The notes under the pieces: generated by a model
Seen by the model: only the letters and a program-made list of their open reading frames with translations
Database searches by the model: none
Told to the model about the DNA's origin: nothing
Shown: positions 7,714 through 13,235 of the stretch, piece by piece
Layout: each line of letters begins with the position of its first letter
Numbering within the stretch: position 1 is the stretch's first letter
Assembly: GCA_964458795.1 (NCBI GenBank)
Contig: CAYWJW010000044.1
Span: forward strand, 1-13,235
Length of the DNA stretch: 13,235 nt
Direction of reading: 5' to 3'
DNA from: JAJTHY01 sp964458795
GTDB lineage: Bacteria; Pseudomonadota; Alphaproteobacteria; Rickettsiales; Midichloriaceae
Translations under genes and position numbers: made by a program

Positions 7714-8100
7714 TTATAGAGAGCAAAGAAAACTTGGAGCAGCAGCGCCAACAGCCATGCTTTCAACAGTCTTTCCTATGAAAGTTGCTTTTTCACCATC
7801 TTCCATATTATTCCAGGGTGCATCATTTTTTCTGTAGTTATGGAAGCCGCCCAACGCAGCGCCTACAATTGAGGTAATTAAGAGGGTGTAATTACCTTGT
7901 TGTTTAGCGCGTAAAGCTCCAGTTCCAATAAAGCACAATAAGGAATTGCAGGAGGCAAAATAAGAGGCATAACCTCCAGCAATTTTCCCATATTCTCCAC
8001 CAAAAGAAAAATGCTCAGCCGCCTTGCATCCGATCCAAGTTAATGCAAATATACTAGCTGCTGTAACTTTAATACCAACGCTCATGATTTTATTGTCCAT
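7714..8100 (-). CDS. Small multi-pass membrane protein, 128 aa, cysteine-containing
   Basis: Unrecognised. The ATG at 8100 is chosen because a strong promoter lies just upstream; an internal ATG at 8085 (residue 6) is an alternative, and neither has a clear ribosome binding site. About four hydrophobic stretches can be seen: residues 6-27, 39-62, 70-87 and about 108-126. They are rich in Gly, Ala and Ser, with a short basic/charged loop at about 88-105. Five cysteines (25, 51, 56, 125 and one more in this set of helices by count) lie in or near the membrane segments, mainly in GCKAAEH, SCNSLLC and FLCSL. It is upstream of bamA on the same strand with a 78-base gap. A role in the inner membrane or host-derived membrane is possible; no function can be assigned. 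Confidence 0.6.
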   Translation of the reverse strand: MDNKIMSVGIKVTAASIFALTWIGCKAAEHFSFGGEYGKIAGGYASYFASCNSLLCFIGTGALRAKQQGNYTLLITSIVGAALGGFHNYRKNDAPWNNMEDGEKATFIGKTVESMAVGAAAPSFLCSL

Positions 8101-8117
8101 ATATTTTATTTGAGTGG

Positions 8118-8147
8118 ATTATATCATGAAATATCGAATAAAATCAA
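8118..8147 (-). promoter_or_regulatory. Strong promoter for the 128-aa membrane protein
   Basis: On the minus strand TTGATT (8147-8142) is followed after 18 bases by TATAAT (8123-8118), with TG one base ahead as an extended -10. The transcript should start near 8111, only about 11 nt before the ATG at 8100, and the leader has no Shine-Dalgarno sequence. Confidence 0.6.
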
Positions 8148-8187
8148 GGAAATAGCGCAATAATCTCTATATTTAATAAAATTTATG

Positions 8188-8214
8188 AAAAAAGCCTAAG
8201 GTTTTCTGGAGGCT
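8188..8214 (-). terminator. Orphan intrinsic terminator on the minus strand
   Basis: Read on the minus strand, AGCCT (8214-8210) and AGGCT (8197-8193) form a 5-bp stem with a 12-base loop, followed directly by a run of six T (8193-8188, the first of them paired). The stem is short, so the strength is uncertain. No annotated gene ends here, which suggests an unannotated minus-strand transcript from further right, or a relic. Confidence 0.35.
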
Positions 8215-8383
8215 AAGTACACTTTTCTGATCTTACATTTACTAGTATAGTTGGCTCCTATAGGTCAATGGAAGTCCTTGTGCAAAATATTTTTAACAAT
8301 AAAAAGTGGTGATTATTTCTAGGGTTTTATACTGACTTAGCTATAAAAACACTAAAGATCTTAATATTTCTGCAACAAAACTA

Positions 8384-8392
8384 TGGTACAAT
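8384..8392 (+). promoter_or_regulatory. Extended -10 promoter element for the protease-like gene
   Basis: TG-G-TACAAT (TG 8384-8385, hexamer 8387-8392) resembles an extended -10; the -35 region is poor. The transcript would start near 8399, placing the ATG at 8409 and GTG at 8416 only 10-17 nt into the RNA, with no Shine-Dalgarno sequence. Confidence 0.4.
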
Positions 8393-8415
8393 CCTCTCAC
8401 ATTTATTTATGAGTA

Positions 8416-9708
8416 GTGAAAGTGTCAGCAGTGTTTCAAGTAGATCCATCAGAAGGTTTTGTTGAGCAATGCGACCTAATGGCCCATTACAAGGAAGATA
8501 AAGCGGGGCTTTGCAATGGATTGATTCTTGAATATGCCAGGCATCATTTTGTTCATAAACTTAAAGGAACTCCTTCAAATTTTAATAAGAAATTTAAAGA
8601 TAACATTAAAAACCCTTCTGCTAATTTCTTGGATAGAGTCGAGGCGTATCAGAAATATTATCAAGTTGAAGCAGAACATGTAATTTATAGAACGGATAGA
8701 GAATTAGATAAGTTATTTGATAACCCTAAGTTCGAAAACGCAGAAGTGCTTGAAATATCGTTTTATGAAATAGAAGGCAAGATGGAGCACGCTATTGCTG
8801 TGAAAATTGAGCGCAGTGGTAATGAGACAGTTTATAAAGTCTTTGATCCAGAATTGGGTGAAAGCATCACATATCATTCAAAGGAGGATTGCCTTAGTGT
8901 TTTAAATAATCTGAAGTTGATATACTTAAAGCTATTGGGATGTAAAAACCTATCCATTGCTGCGAAAGACCTTGCGCCTGTTCTTAATGAAATTGGCATT
9001 ATTCCTGGAGATGGGAGTCACACAAAAGATAGCAAATACGCATATGAGATTGTAAAAGCCATTGAAGAAAAAGATTTAACGAAAATTCATGGAGAATTAG
9101 GAAGCAAAATAAAGCTTGATTGCATAACTATGTATAGTTTTGACGATAAGAAAAAATACATAGATGATGCTTTTATTCCTCATAATCCCATGGATTTGGC
9201 TATACTAAGGTTAGATGAAGCGGATTTGGCGAAGTTGATCAATAATAATACTCAATTGGATTTAACCAAGTCGCTGACATCTATAGTTTGGAAGTTACTT
9301 GTGGTAGATAAAGGGACTCCCGCTGTGCTTGATGCTTTAATTGCAAAATTGCCCCCAGACGGTTCTGATGAATATAGGCAATCTTTAGAGATGATAAAGA
9401 AGAATGCATCTGAGCCATATACTGAAGATGATAGTACTATAATAGTGATAGATGCAACGCCGGCAAATAAATTGATGTTTGAGAAGCTTGTTGAAGAAAC
9501 AAATAGTCATATGAACTTTCGTCTTTCTCTACATAGGGATATGGATATAAATCACAAACACTTCTATATTATTGAATCAGTACAAAGTGTCGTAAATTTC
9601 CAACTTCCACTCAATACGGATGGAGATCTTTATACAACTAATCTAGAGTGTTCCATAGAGCTTCATACTGATTCTACATACATGGAAGAATTGAACTCTT
9701 TTGACTGA
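8416..9708 (+). CDS. Putative C58/YopT-like cysteine protease, candidate effector, 430 aa
   Basis: Residues 30-45 (AGLCNGLILEYARHHF) resemble the active-site helix of papain-like C58 (YopT/AvrPphB) peptidases, with C33 as nucleophile. About 90 residues later HAIAVKIE (H125) and, 19 residues on, VFDPELGE (D144) match the family's His strand and the Asp in a D-P-x-x-G-E turn. All three catalytic positions are therefore present in order in about the first 160 residues. Residues 170-430 are a helical, charged region I cannot name. There is no signal peptide or membrane segment, which fits a cytosolic or type IV secreted protein. In this family, host proteins such as prenylated GTPases or kinases are cleaved, but the target here is unknown. 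The GTG at 8416 is the first start in this frame and has no ribosome binding site; an ATG at 8409 is in another frame, so the true N-terminus is uncertain. No related gene adjoins it. Confidence 0.6.
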   Translation: MKVSAVFQVDPSEGFVEQCDLMAHYKEDKAGLCNGLILEYARHHFVHKLKGTPSNFNKKFKDNIKNPSANFLDRVEAYQKYYQVEAEHVIYRTDRELDKLFDNPKFENAEVLEISFYEIEGKMEHAIAVKIERSGNETVYKVFDPELGESITYHSKEDCLSVLNNLKLIYLKLLGCKNLSIAAKDLAPVLNEIGIIPGDGSHTKDSKYAYEIVKAIEEKDLTKIHGELGSKIKLDCITMYSFDDKKKYIDDAFIPHNPMDLAILRLDEADLAKLINNNTQLDLTKSLTSIVWKLLVVDKGTPAVLDALIAKLPPDGSDEYRQSLEMIKKNASEPYTEDDSTIIVIDATPANKLMFEKLVEETNSHMNFRLSLHRDMDINHKHFYIIESVQSVVNFQLPLNTDGDLYTTNLECSIELHTDSTYMEELNSFD

Positions 9709-9766
9709 ACTCAGGTTATTAGTGTAACACTTCAACAAAAAACATCCGTAATTTTGAGCTTTGAAT

Positions 9767-9791
9767 AGATGTTGAAATAAATTCAACATGA
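9767..9791 (-). repeat. Palindromic repeat, copy 1 (hairpin)
   Basis: A perfect 8-bp stem (ATGTTGAA at 9769-9776, TTCAACAT at 9782-9789) surrounds a 5-base loop. On the minus strand it reads as the unit CAT-GT-TGAATTTATTTCA-AC-ATCT. It is the inverted, diverged partner of the copy at 9838-9862. It sits between convergent genes and lacks a T-run, so a terminator role is doubtful. Confidence 0.6.
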
Positions 9792-9837
9792 GCCTCAGCA
9801 TGAGCCGTCCTCAACGCGCGTGAGTATTCCTGAAGGG

Positions 9838-9862
9838 ACATCCTGAACTTGTTTCAGGATCT
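9838..9862 (+). repeat. Palindromic repeat, copy 2 (hairpin)
   Basis: A perfect 8-bp stem (ATCCTGAA at 9840-9847, TTCAGGAT at 9853-9860) surrounds a 5-base loop, CTTGT. The unit is CAT-CC-TGAACTTGTTTCA-GG-ATCT. It aligns with copy 1 in opposite orientation, and the differing stem bases change in pairs. Similar CCTGAA...TTCAGG palindromes are, from memory, common between genes in alphaproteobacterial genomes. Confidence 0.65.
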
Positions 9863-9900
9863 AAACAAACAGAGTCCTTCACCTTATGTTTCTCCATAAC

Positions 9901-10428
9901 TTACGTTTTAGGAATTGGCACTACTATCATAAAGATCTGCCTGCCTTCCATTTTTGGTTCTACCTCAACTTTACCATGTTCAGCAAGGGCGGCTTTGAAC
10001 TTGTTTATAACTGCAAATCCCACCTCATCGTGAGTTATCTCGCGTCCCTTGAACTGAAGGGAAATGCGTACTTTATTGCCCTCTCCTAGGAATTTGATGG
10101 TGTTGCGGAGTTTAACTTGATAGTCACCTTCAGCAATGGTCGGGCGGACCTTTATCTCTTTGGTTTCAACAACTTTTTGCTTTTTCTTGGCTGCTTGAGC
10201 TTTCTTTTGCAGCTCATACTTATGCTTGCCGTAATTCATAATCTTGCACACAGGTGGCTTTGCATTTGGAGAGATCTCTACCAAATCAAGTCCTCGATCC
10301 ATTGCAAGCTTAAGCGCATTACTAGGGGGCATTACTCCCATCATCTCGCCATTCTCATCGACCAATCTGATCTCTGGGGAATTTATTTCGCGATTGCATC
10401 TTGGCGTATCCTTAAGAACACTAGCTAT
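9901..10428 (-). CDS. infC: Translation initiation factor IF-3, with AUA start codon
   Basis: IF-3 binds the 30S subunit, prevents premature 50S joining and checks the start codon and initiator tRNA. The 175-residue protein has the N-domain (NREINSPEIRLVDENGE at about 14-30), ending in the NAKPPVCKIMNYGKHKYE motif, a lysine-rich linker (QKKAQAAKKKQK) and the C-domain with IKVRPTIAEGDYQVKL, FLGEGNKVRISLQFKGREITH and the EPKMEGRQIFMIVVP end. The N-terminal motif extends upstream of the TTG at 10365, which would cut it. In that frame there is no ATG/GTG/TTG farther up before the thrS stop; an ATA at 10428-10426 lies 6 nt after GGAG (10439-10436), making it the likely start. Rare start codons are a known feature of infC autoregulation. 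It begins 18 bases after the thrS stop, so the pair is probably one transcript. rpmI and rplT do not follow here. Confidence 0.9.
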   Translation of the reverse strand: MASVLKDTPRCNREINSPEIRLVDENGEMMGVMPPSNALKLAMDRGLDLVEISPNAKPPVCKIMNYGKHKYELQKKAQAAKKKQKVVETKEIKVRPTIAEGDYQVKLRNTIKFLGEGNKVRISLQFKGREITHDEVGFAVINKFKAALAEHGKVEVEPKMEGRQIFMIVVPIPKT

Positions 10429-10441
10429 TTTAGACTCCGAG
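10429..10441 (-). promoter_or_regulatory. infC ribosome binding site ahead of AUA start
   Basis: On the minus strand GGAG (10439-10436) is followed by TCTAAA (10434 onward to 10429) and then ATA at 10428-10426. It lies between the thrS stop and infC, with no ATG, GTG or TTG at the right distance. This decides the infC start. Confidence 0.65.
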
Positions 10442-10446
10442 TTTAG

Positions 10447-12360
10447 TTATAAAGGTGGTTTAATTTCATTAGTAAATCTACTAATAAATTCCGAAAGTTC
10501 AAGGTTTTCTTGCGTTGTCTCACCAAATCTGCGTAAAGCTACCTTATTTTCTGCAGCTTCTTGCTTGCCAATTACAATGATTACCGGCACTTTAAGCAGA
10601 GAATGCTTGCGGATTTTGTAATTTAGCTTCTCATTGTCCAAATCAAGTTCAACCCTAACACCTTTGGATTTAAGCTCATCATAGACTAGTCTCGCATAAT
10701 CATCAACATCATTGGTGATACTTGCTACTACCACTTGCGTTGGCGCTAGCCAAAGCGGCAATTTACCTGCATAGTGCTCGATTAATATTCCTATAAAACG
10801 CTCAAGGGATCCGAATATTGCCTTATGCAGCATAACTACCTGATGCTTCTGCCCATCCTCTCCAATATAATAAGCTCCCAAGCGTTCGGGCAGGTTCAAA
10901 TCCACTTGAAGAGTGCCTATTTGCCAATCACGTCCGATGGCATCTCTTAATGCAAACTCAAGTTTAGGGCCATAAAATGCACCTTCGCCAGGGCTTAATA
11001 TACATTGAAGACCAGCATTTTGCGCGGCGCTTAGCAGAGCGGCTTCGGCTTTATCCCAAACAGCGTCGGAGCCAATGCGTTTTTCTGGGCGGTCAGAGAA
11101 TTTAATGCGGATGTCATCAAAACCAAAATCACGATACACGAGTAGGGTATCATCACAAATTTTCTTGCATTCATCCATCAGCTGTTCAGGTGTACAGAAA
11201 ATATGAGCATCGTCCTGGGTGAACGCACGCACGCGCATGAGTCCATGTAATGCGCCTGAAGGTTCGTAACGATGGACTTTGCCAAATTCAGACAACCTAA
11301 GAGGTAGGTCACGATAGCTTCTTAGCTCATGCTTATAAACTTGTACACCACCGGGGCAGTTCATGGGTTTTATAGCATAGTGTCTATCATCATCACCAGC
11401 TTCAGCGGTAAACATATTTTGGCCAAATTTTTCCCAGTGTCCTGACTGTTCCCACAGTACTTTATCCATTACTTCCGGGGTATTAATCTCTTGATAACCC
11501 GATAGTTTTTGGCTTCTTCTCATATATTCCACCAGAGCTTGGAACATCTGCCAACCCTTTGGATGCCAAAATACGGCGCCTGGAGCCTCTTCCTGAAAGT
11601 GGAATAGCTTCATCTCGCGACCGGCTTTTCGATGATCGCGCTTTTCAGCTTCTTCTATCTGGGAAAGATAAGCATCTAAATCTTCTTGAGTGGCCCATGC
11701 AGTGCCATATACTCTTTGTAACATCTCGTTTTTACTATCGCCCCGCCAGTAGGCGCCTGCTACCTTAAGTAGTTTAAATACGCGAATTCTTCCGGTTGAA
11801 ATTGCGTGCGGACCTCGGCATAAATCGATGAATTCACCTTGGCTATATAGGCTTATCTCTTCGCCGTCTGGTATGCTTTCAATCAGCTGTACTTTGTAGT
11901 GTTCTCCAATTTTCTTAAAATAAGAAATGGCATCGCTCTTGCTCATTGACATGCGTTTGAAAGGTAAATTGCGTTCTACAATTTGTTTCATGCGGGCTTC
12001 AAGTTTGGGCAAGTCTTCTTCAGTCATAGGCTCAGGAGAGAAGAAGTCATAATAAAAACCATTCTCAATTGCCGGTCCTATAGTTAGTTGTAAGTTGGGA
12101 TATAGTTCTTTTGCAGCTTGTGCGAGTATGTGGGCGGCATCGTGGCGAATTATCTCTAAGCCTTCTTCAGAGTCAGAAGTGATGATTTCAATCGTGGCAT
12201 TGACATTAATTGCATGGGTAAGATCAAATTGTTTGCCATCTAGTTTAATGGCCACAGCCTTTTTCTCCAAAGATTTACTGATGGATGCAGCGATATCCTG
12301 GCCATGTATGCCGCGGGTAAACTCACGTTTGGAACCATCTGGGAAGCTTATACTTATCAT
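10447..12360 (-). CDS. thrS: Threonyl-tRNA synthetase
   Basis: ThrRS charges tRNA-Thr using ATP and edits mischarged Ser-tRNA-Thr. I start it at ATG 12360 (637 aa), giving MISISFPDGSKREF, the usual beginning of the TGS domain; the TTG at 12405 would add 15 residues unlike the family. The editing domain has HDAAH (H73, H77) and CRGPH (C181, H185). The class II catalytic core has the motif 2 region (FGKVHRYEPSGALHGLMRVR) and motif 3 region (LHKAIFGSLERF), with zinc ligands C335 (MNCPGG), H386 (DDAHIF) and H512 (MLHKAI). These positions almost coincide with E. coli ThrRS, supporting the chosen start. The anticodon-binding domain begins at about 535 (LPLWLAPTQVVV). It lies between plsC and infC on one strand. 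A separate promoter overlaps the plsC stop. Confidence 0.96.
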   Translation of the reverse strand: MISISFPDGSKREFTRGIHGQDIAASISKSLEKKAVAIKLDGKQFDLTHAINVNATIEIITSDSEEGLEIIRHDAAHILAQAAKELYPNLQLTIGPAIENGFYYDFFSPEPMTEEDLPKLEARMKQIVERNLPFKRMSMSKSDAISYFKKIGEHYKVQLIESIPDGEEISLYSQGEFIDLCRGPHAISTGRIRVFKLLKVAGAYWRGDSKNEMLQRVYGTAWATQEDLDAYLSQIEEAEKRDHRKAGREMKLFHFQEEAPGAVFWHPKGWQMFQALVEYMRRSQKLSGYQEINTPEVMDKVLWEQSGHWEKFGQNMFTAEAGDDDRHYAIKPMNCPGGVQVYKHELRSYRDLPLRLSEFGKVHRYEPSGALHGLMRVRAFTQDDAHIFCTPEQLMDECKKICDDTLLVYRDFGFDDIRIKFSDRPEKRIGSDAVWDKAEAALLSAAQNAGLQCILSPGEGAFYGPKLEFALRDAIGRDWQIGTLQVDLNLPERLGAYYIGEDGQKHQVVMLHKAIFGSLERFIGILIEHYAGKLPLWLAPTQVVVASITNDVDDYARLVYDELKSKGVRVELDLDNEKLNYKIRKHSLLKVPVIIVIGKQEAAENKVALRRFGETTQENLELSEFISRFTNEIKPPL

Positions 12361-12394
12361 ATTACTTATACAGTTATTAATTTTATGGGATTGA

Positions 12395-12423
12395 AGTATA
12401 GTCAAACTTTAATGCAATTTCAA
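12395..12423 (-). promoter_or_regulatory. Promoter for thrS-infC
   Basis: On the minus strand TTGAAA (12423-12418) is followed by a 17-base spacer and TATACT (12400-12395), close to the sigma-70 consensus. It overlaps the plsC stop codon, and the transcript would start near 12388, giving a leader of about 28 nt before the thrS ATG. infC has no promoter in its 18-base gap and probably depends on this one. Confidence 0.55.
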
Positions 12424-13121
12424 AGCTTGTTTGATTCTGTATCAATTATTTTTTTCAACTTACCTAAAAGCTCTTCTTTGCTAAAGTTGCCCTGGATAGG
12501 GGGAAGAAACTTAACTTTTATGACTCCGCTATTTATAGCAAAAGTCCTTCTAGGCCAGCATTTGCCAGAGTTTAAGGCTACCGGTACTATAGGGGTTTTT
12601 GGTGAAGCTTTATGAATCATATAAATACCAGCTTTATAATCTATGCTCTCACCTGGAAGTACTCTGGTGCCTTCAGGAAATATGATCAAAACTCTATTTT
12701 GAGCCATAACATCGCGTACTCTAGCTGCTACTTTTTTAATTGCTGATGCCTTTCCTCGCTCGATAGAGATCATGCCTATTAATGGCAGATACCATCCATA
12801 GAGTGGTATGTATATTAGTTCTTTTTTTAGAACATATGCGGGGTTTATAAAGTAATGCAGAAAGAAAAGAGTCTCCCATGCAGATTGATGTTTGCAAGCA
12901 ATTATAAAAGGTTGTTTAGGAAGATTCTCTTCTCCTTCTATTTGCACTCGCACGCCGTGGACATAGCGCAGGTATATAGCAACTCCACGAGACCAAGCAT
13001 ACCCTACCAAGGCTATGATCTTTTGGTTAAAGCTAAGAAAGGTAATAAGTCCAAGAATTCCTATTATTAAGCTCCATATGATGAGGATGATTAGGAAAAT
13101 TGACGATTTAATAAGATTCAT
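12420..13121 (-). CDS. plsC: 1-acyl-sn-glycerol-3-phosphate acyltransferase
   Basis: PlsC transfers an acyl group to lysophosphatidic acid to make phosphatidic acid, the precursor of membrane phospholipids, at the inner membrane. The 233-residue protein has a hydrophobic N-terminus (about residues 5-30) as membrane anchor, then the acyltransferase motifs in order. Motif I is KHQSAWET (H78 with E83 instead of the usual aspartate in HX4D). Motif II is represented by GMISIERGKA (R122), motif III by FPEGTR (148-153) and motif IV by IVPVALNSG (178-186). The HX4E form is a conservative change that also fits alphaproteobacterial relatives as I remember them, so activity is expected. The start is ATG 13121 with only a weak AAAAAGA upstream. 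thrS begins 59 bases after the stop. Confidence 0.9.
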   Translation of the reverse strand: MNLIKSSIFLIILIIWSLIIGILGLITFLSFNQKIIALVGYAWSRGVAIYLRYVHGVRVQIEGEENLPKQPFIIACKHQSAWETLFFLHYFINPAYVLKKELIYIPLYGWYLPLIGMISIERGKASAIKKVAARVRDVMAQNRVLIIFPEGTRVLPGESIDYKAGIYMIHKASPKTPIVPVALNSGKCWPRRTFAINSGVIKVKFLPPIQGNFSKEELLGKLKKIIDTESNKL

Positions 13122-13155
13122 TCTTTTTATTGCCTTTTAAAATTCGTTAACCAAT

Positions 13156-13227
13156 GTAAACATTTTTGCCAGATCTGTAAAGACTCCTGTTGACCAAAGT
13201 AAACAATGAGGTTAATTATATGTTTAC
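13156..13227. promoter_or_regulatory. Three GTAAACA sites upstream of plsC
   Basis: GTAAACA occurs at 13156-13162 and 13199-13205, and its inverse TGTTTAC at 13221-13227. The last two form a perfect 7-bp inverted repeat with a 15-base spacer that overlaps a minus-strand TATAAT (13220-13215). The half-site period is 22 bases, about two helix turns, as expected for a dimeric regulator. The regulator is unknown, and the site may belong to a gene outside the window. Confidence 0.3.
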
Positions 13228-13235
13228 AATTCTTT

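Larger units (their letters stand above)
8101..8415. other. 315-base divergent intergenic stretch
   Basis: This region separates the divergent 128-aa and 430-aa genes. It holds the minus-strand promoter at 8118-8147, a minus-strand stem-loop plus T-run at 8188-8214, a possible minus-strand -10 (TATAAA, 8331-8326) and an extended -10 for the 430-aa gene at 8384-8392. I see no open reading frame of note, no tRNA-like fold and no tandem repeat in the remainder. Confidence 0.5.

Noticed and set aside
8257..8264. CCTATAGG palindrome in the 315-base gap
   Set aside because: An isolated 8-base palindrome with no second copy or promoter relation is expected by chance.
9840..9860. Hairpin as a rho-independent terminator for infC
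   Set aside because: No T-run follows on either strand, and the sequence matches a second hairpin as a repeat family, so repeat is the better call.
10366..10410. ATG on the minus strand preceded by AGGA as an alternative infC start
   Set aside because: It lies out of frame with IF-3 and reads only 14 codons (MQSRNKFPRDQIGR) before a stop.
9886..10621. Plus-strand open frames of 67, 109 and 125 codons over infC and the end of thrS
   Set aside because: Antisense to highly conserved IF-3 and ThrRS sequence, with no ribosome binding site or recognisable motif.
12361..12405. TTG at 12405 as the thrS start
   Set aside because: It adds 15 residues unlike the ThrRS family, and it lies upstream of the predicted transcription start near 12388. 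Numbering from ATG 12360 makes the editing and zinc residues coincide with E. coli positions.

Overview
The window looks like part of an AT-rich alphaproteobacterial genome, most likely an obligate intracellular Rickettsiales member; a Midichloriaceae-like lineage is a guess. The reasons are low GC, compact housekeeping genes (bamA, skp, plsC, thrS, infC) with alphaproteobacterial features, several long lineage-specific proteins with no recognisable family, one protein with a cysteine-protease effector signature, and short palindromic repeats between convergent genes. No rRNA, tRNA, transposase or CRISPR array is seen.

Layout. Bases 1-272 hold the 3' end of a DadA-type D-amino acid dehydrogenase (+), which overlaps by 8 bases the end of a convergent two-gene unit: a 376-residue membrane/coiled-coil protein (1767-637, -) followed by a 111-residue protein (600-265, -). 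Divergent from that unit is a 950-residue membrane-anchored helical protein (1889-4741, +) with an internal duplication. Its stop codon lies in an imperfect palindrome, and skp faces it. On the minus strand follow a 128-residue membrane protein (8100-7714), bamA (7635-5362) and skp (5344-4793). After a 315-base divergent intergenic stretch, a 430-residue protein with a C58/YopT-like Cys-His-Asp signature runs on + (8416-9708). A 192-base convergent gap contains two hairpins that are diverged copies of one repeat. The right end is a minus-strand run plsC (13121-12420), thrS (12360-10447), infC (10428-9901).

Functional picture. BamA and Skp are partners in outer-membrane protein assembly and sit 17 bases apart. 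PlsC makes phosphatidic acid, and ThrRS and IF-3 serve translation. The unrecognised genes are interleaved with these. Two of them, the divergent pair, begin with arginine-containing N-termini with few acidic residues and carry one membrane segment; together with the protease-like gene they are the best candidates for host-interaction proteins.

Main results. (1) infC has no ATG. The conserved IF-3 N-terminus continues upstream of the first TTG to an AUA codon 6 nt after a GGAG, giving a 175-residue protein. (2) A candidate secreted cysteine protease has C33, H125 and D144 in C58-like contexts, with an unresolved reading-frame conflict at its start. (3) A hairpin repeat occurs in two inverted copies with compensatory stem changes. 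(4) The 950-residue protein carries a tandem domain duplication and a palindrome-encoded C-terminus. Starts for bamA, thrS and the 376-residue gene were moved from upstream TTG codons to internal ATGs.
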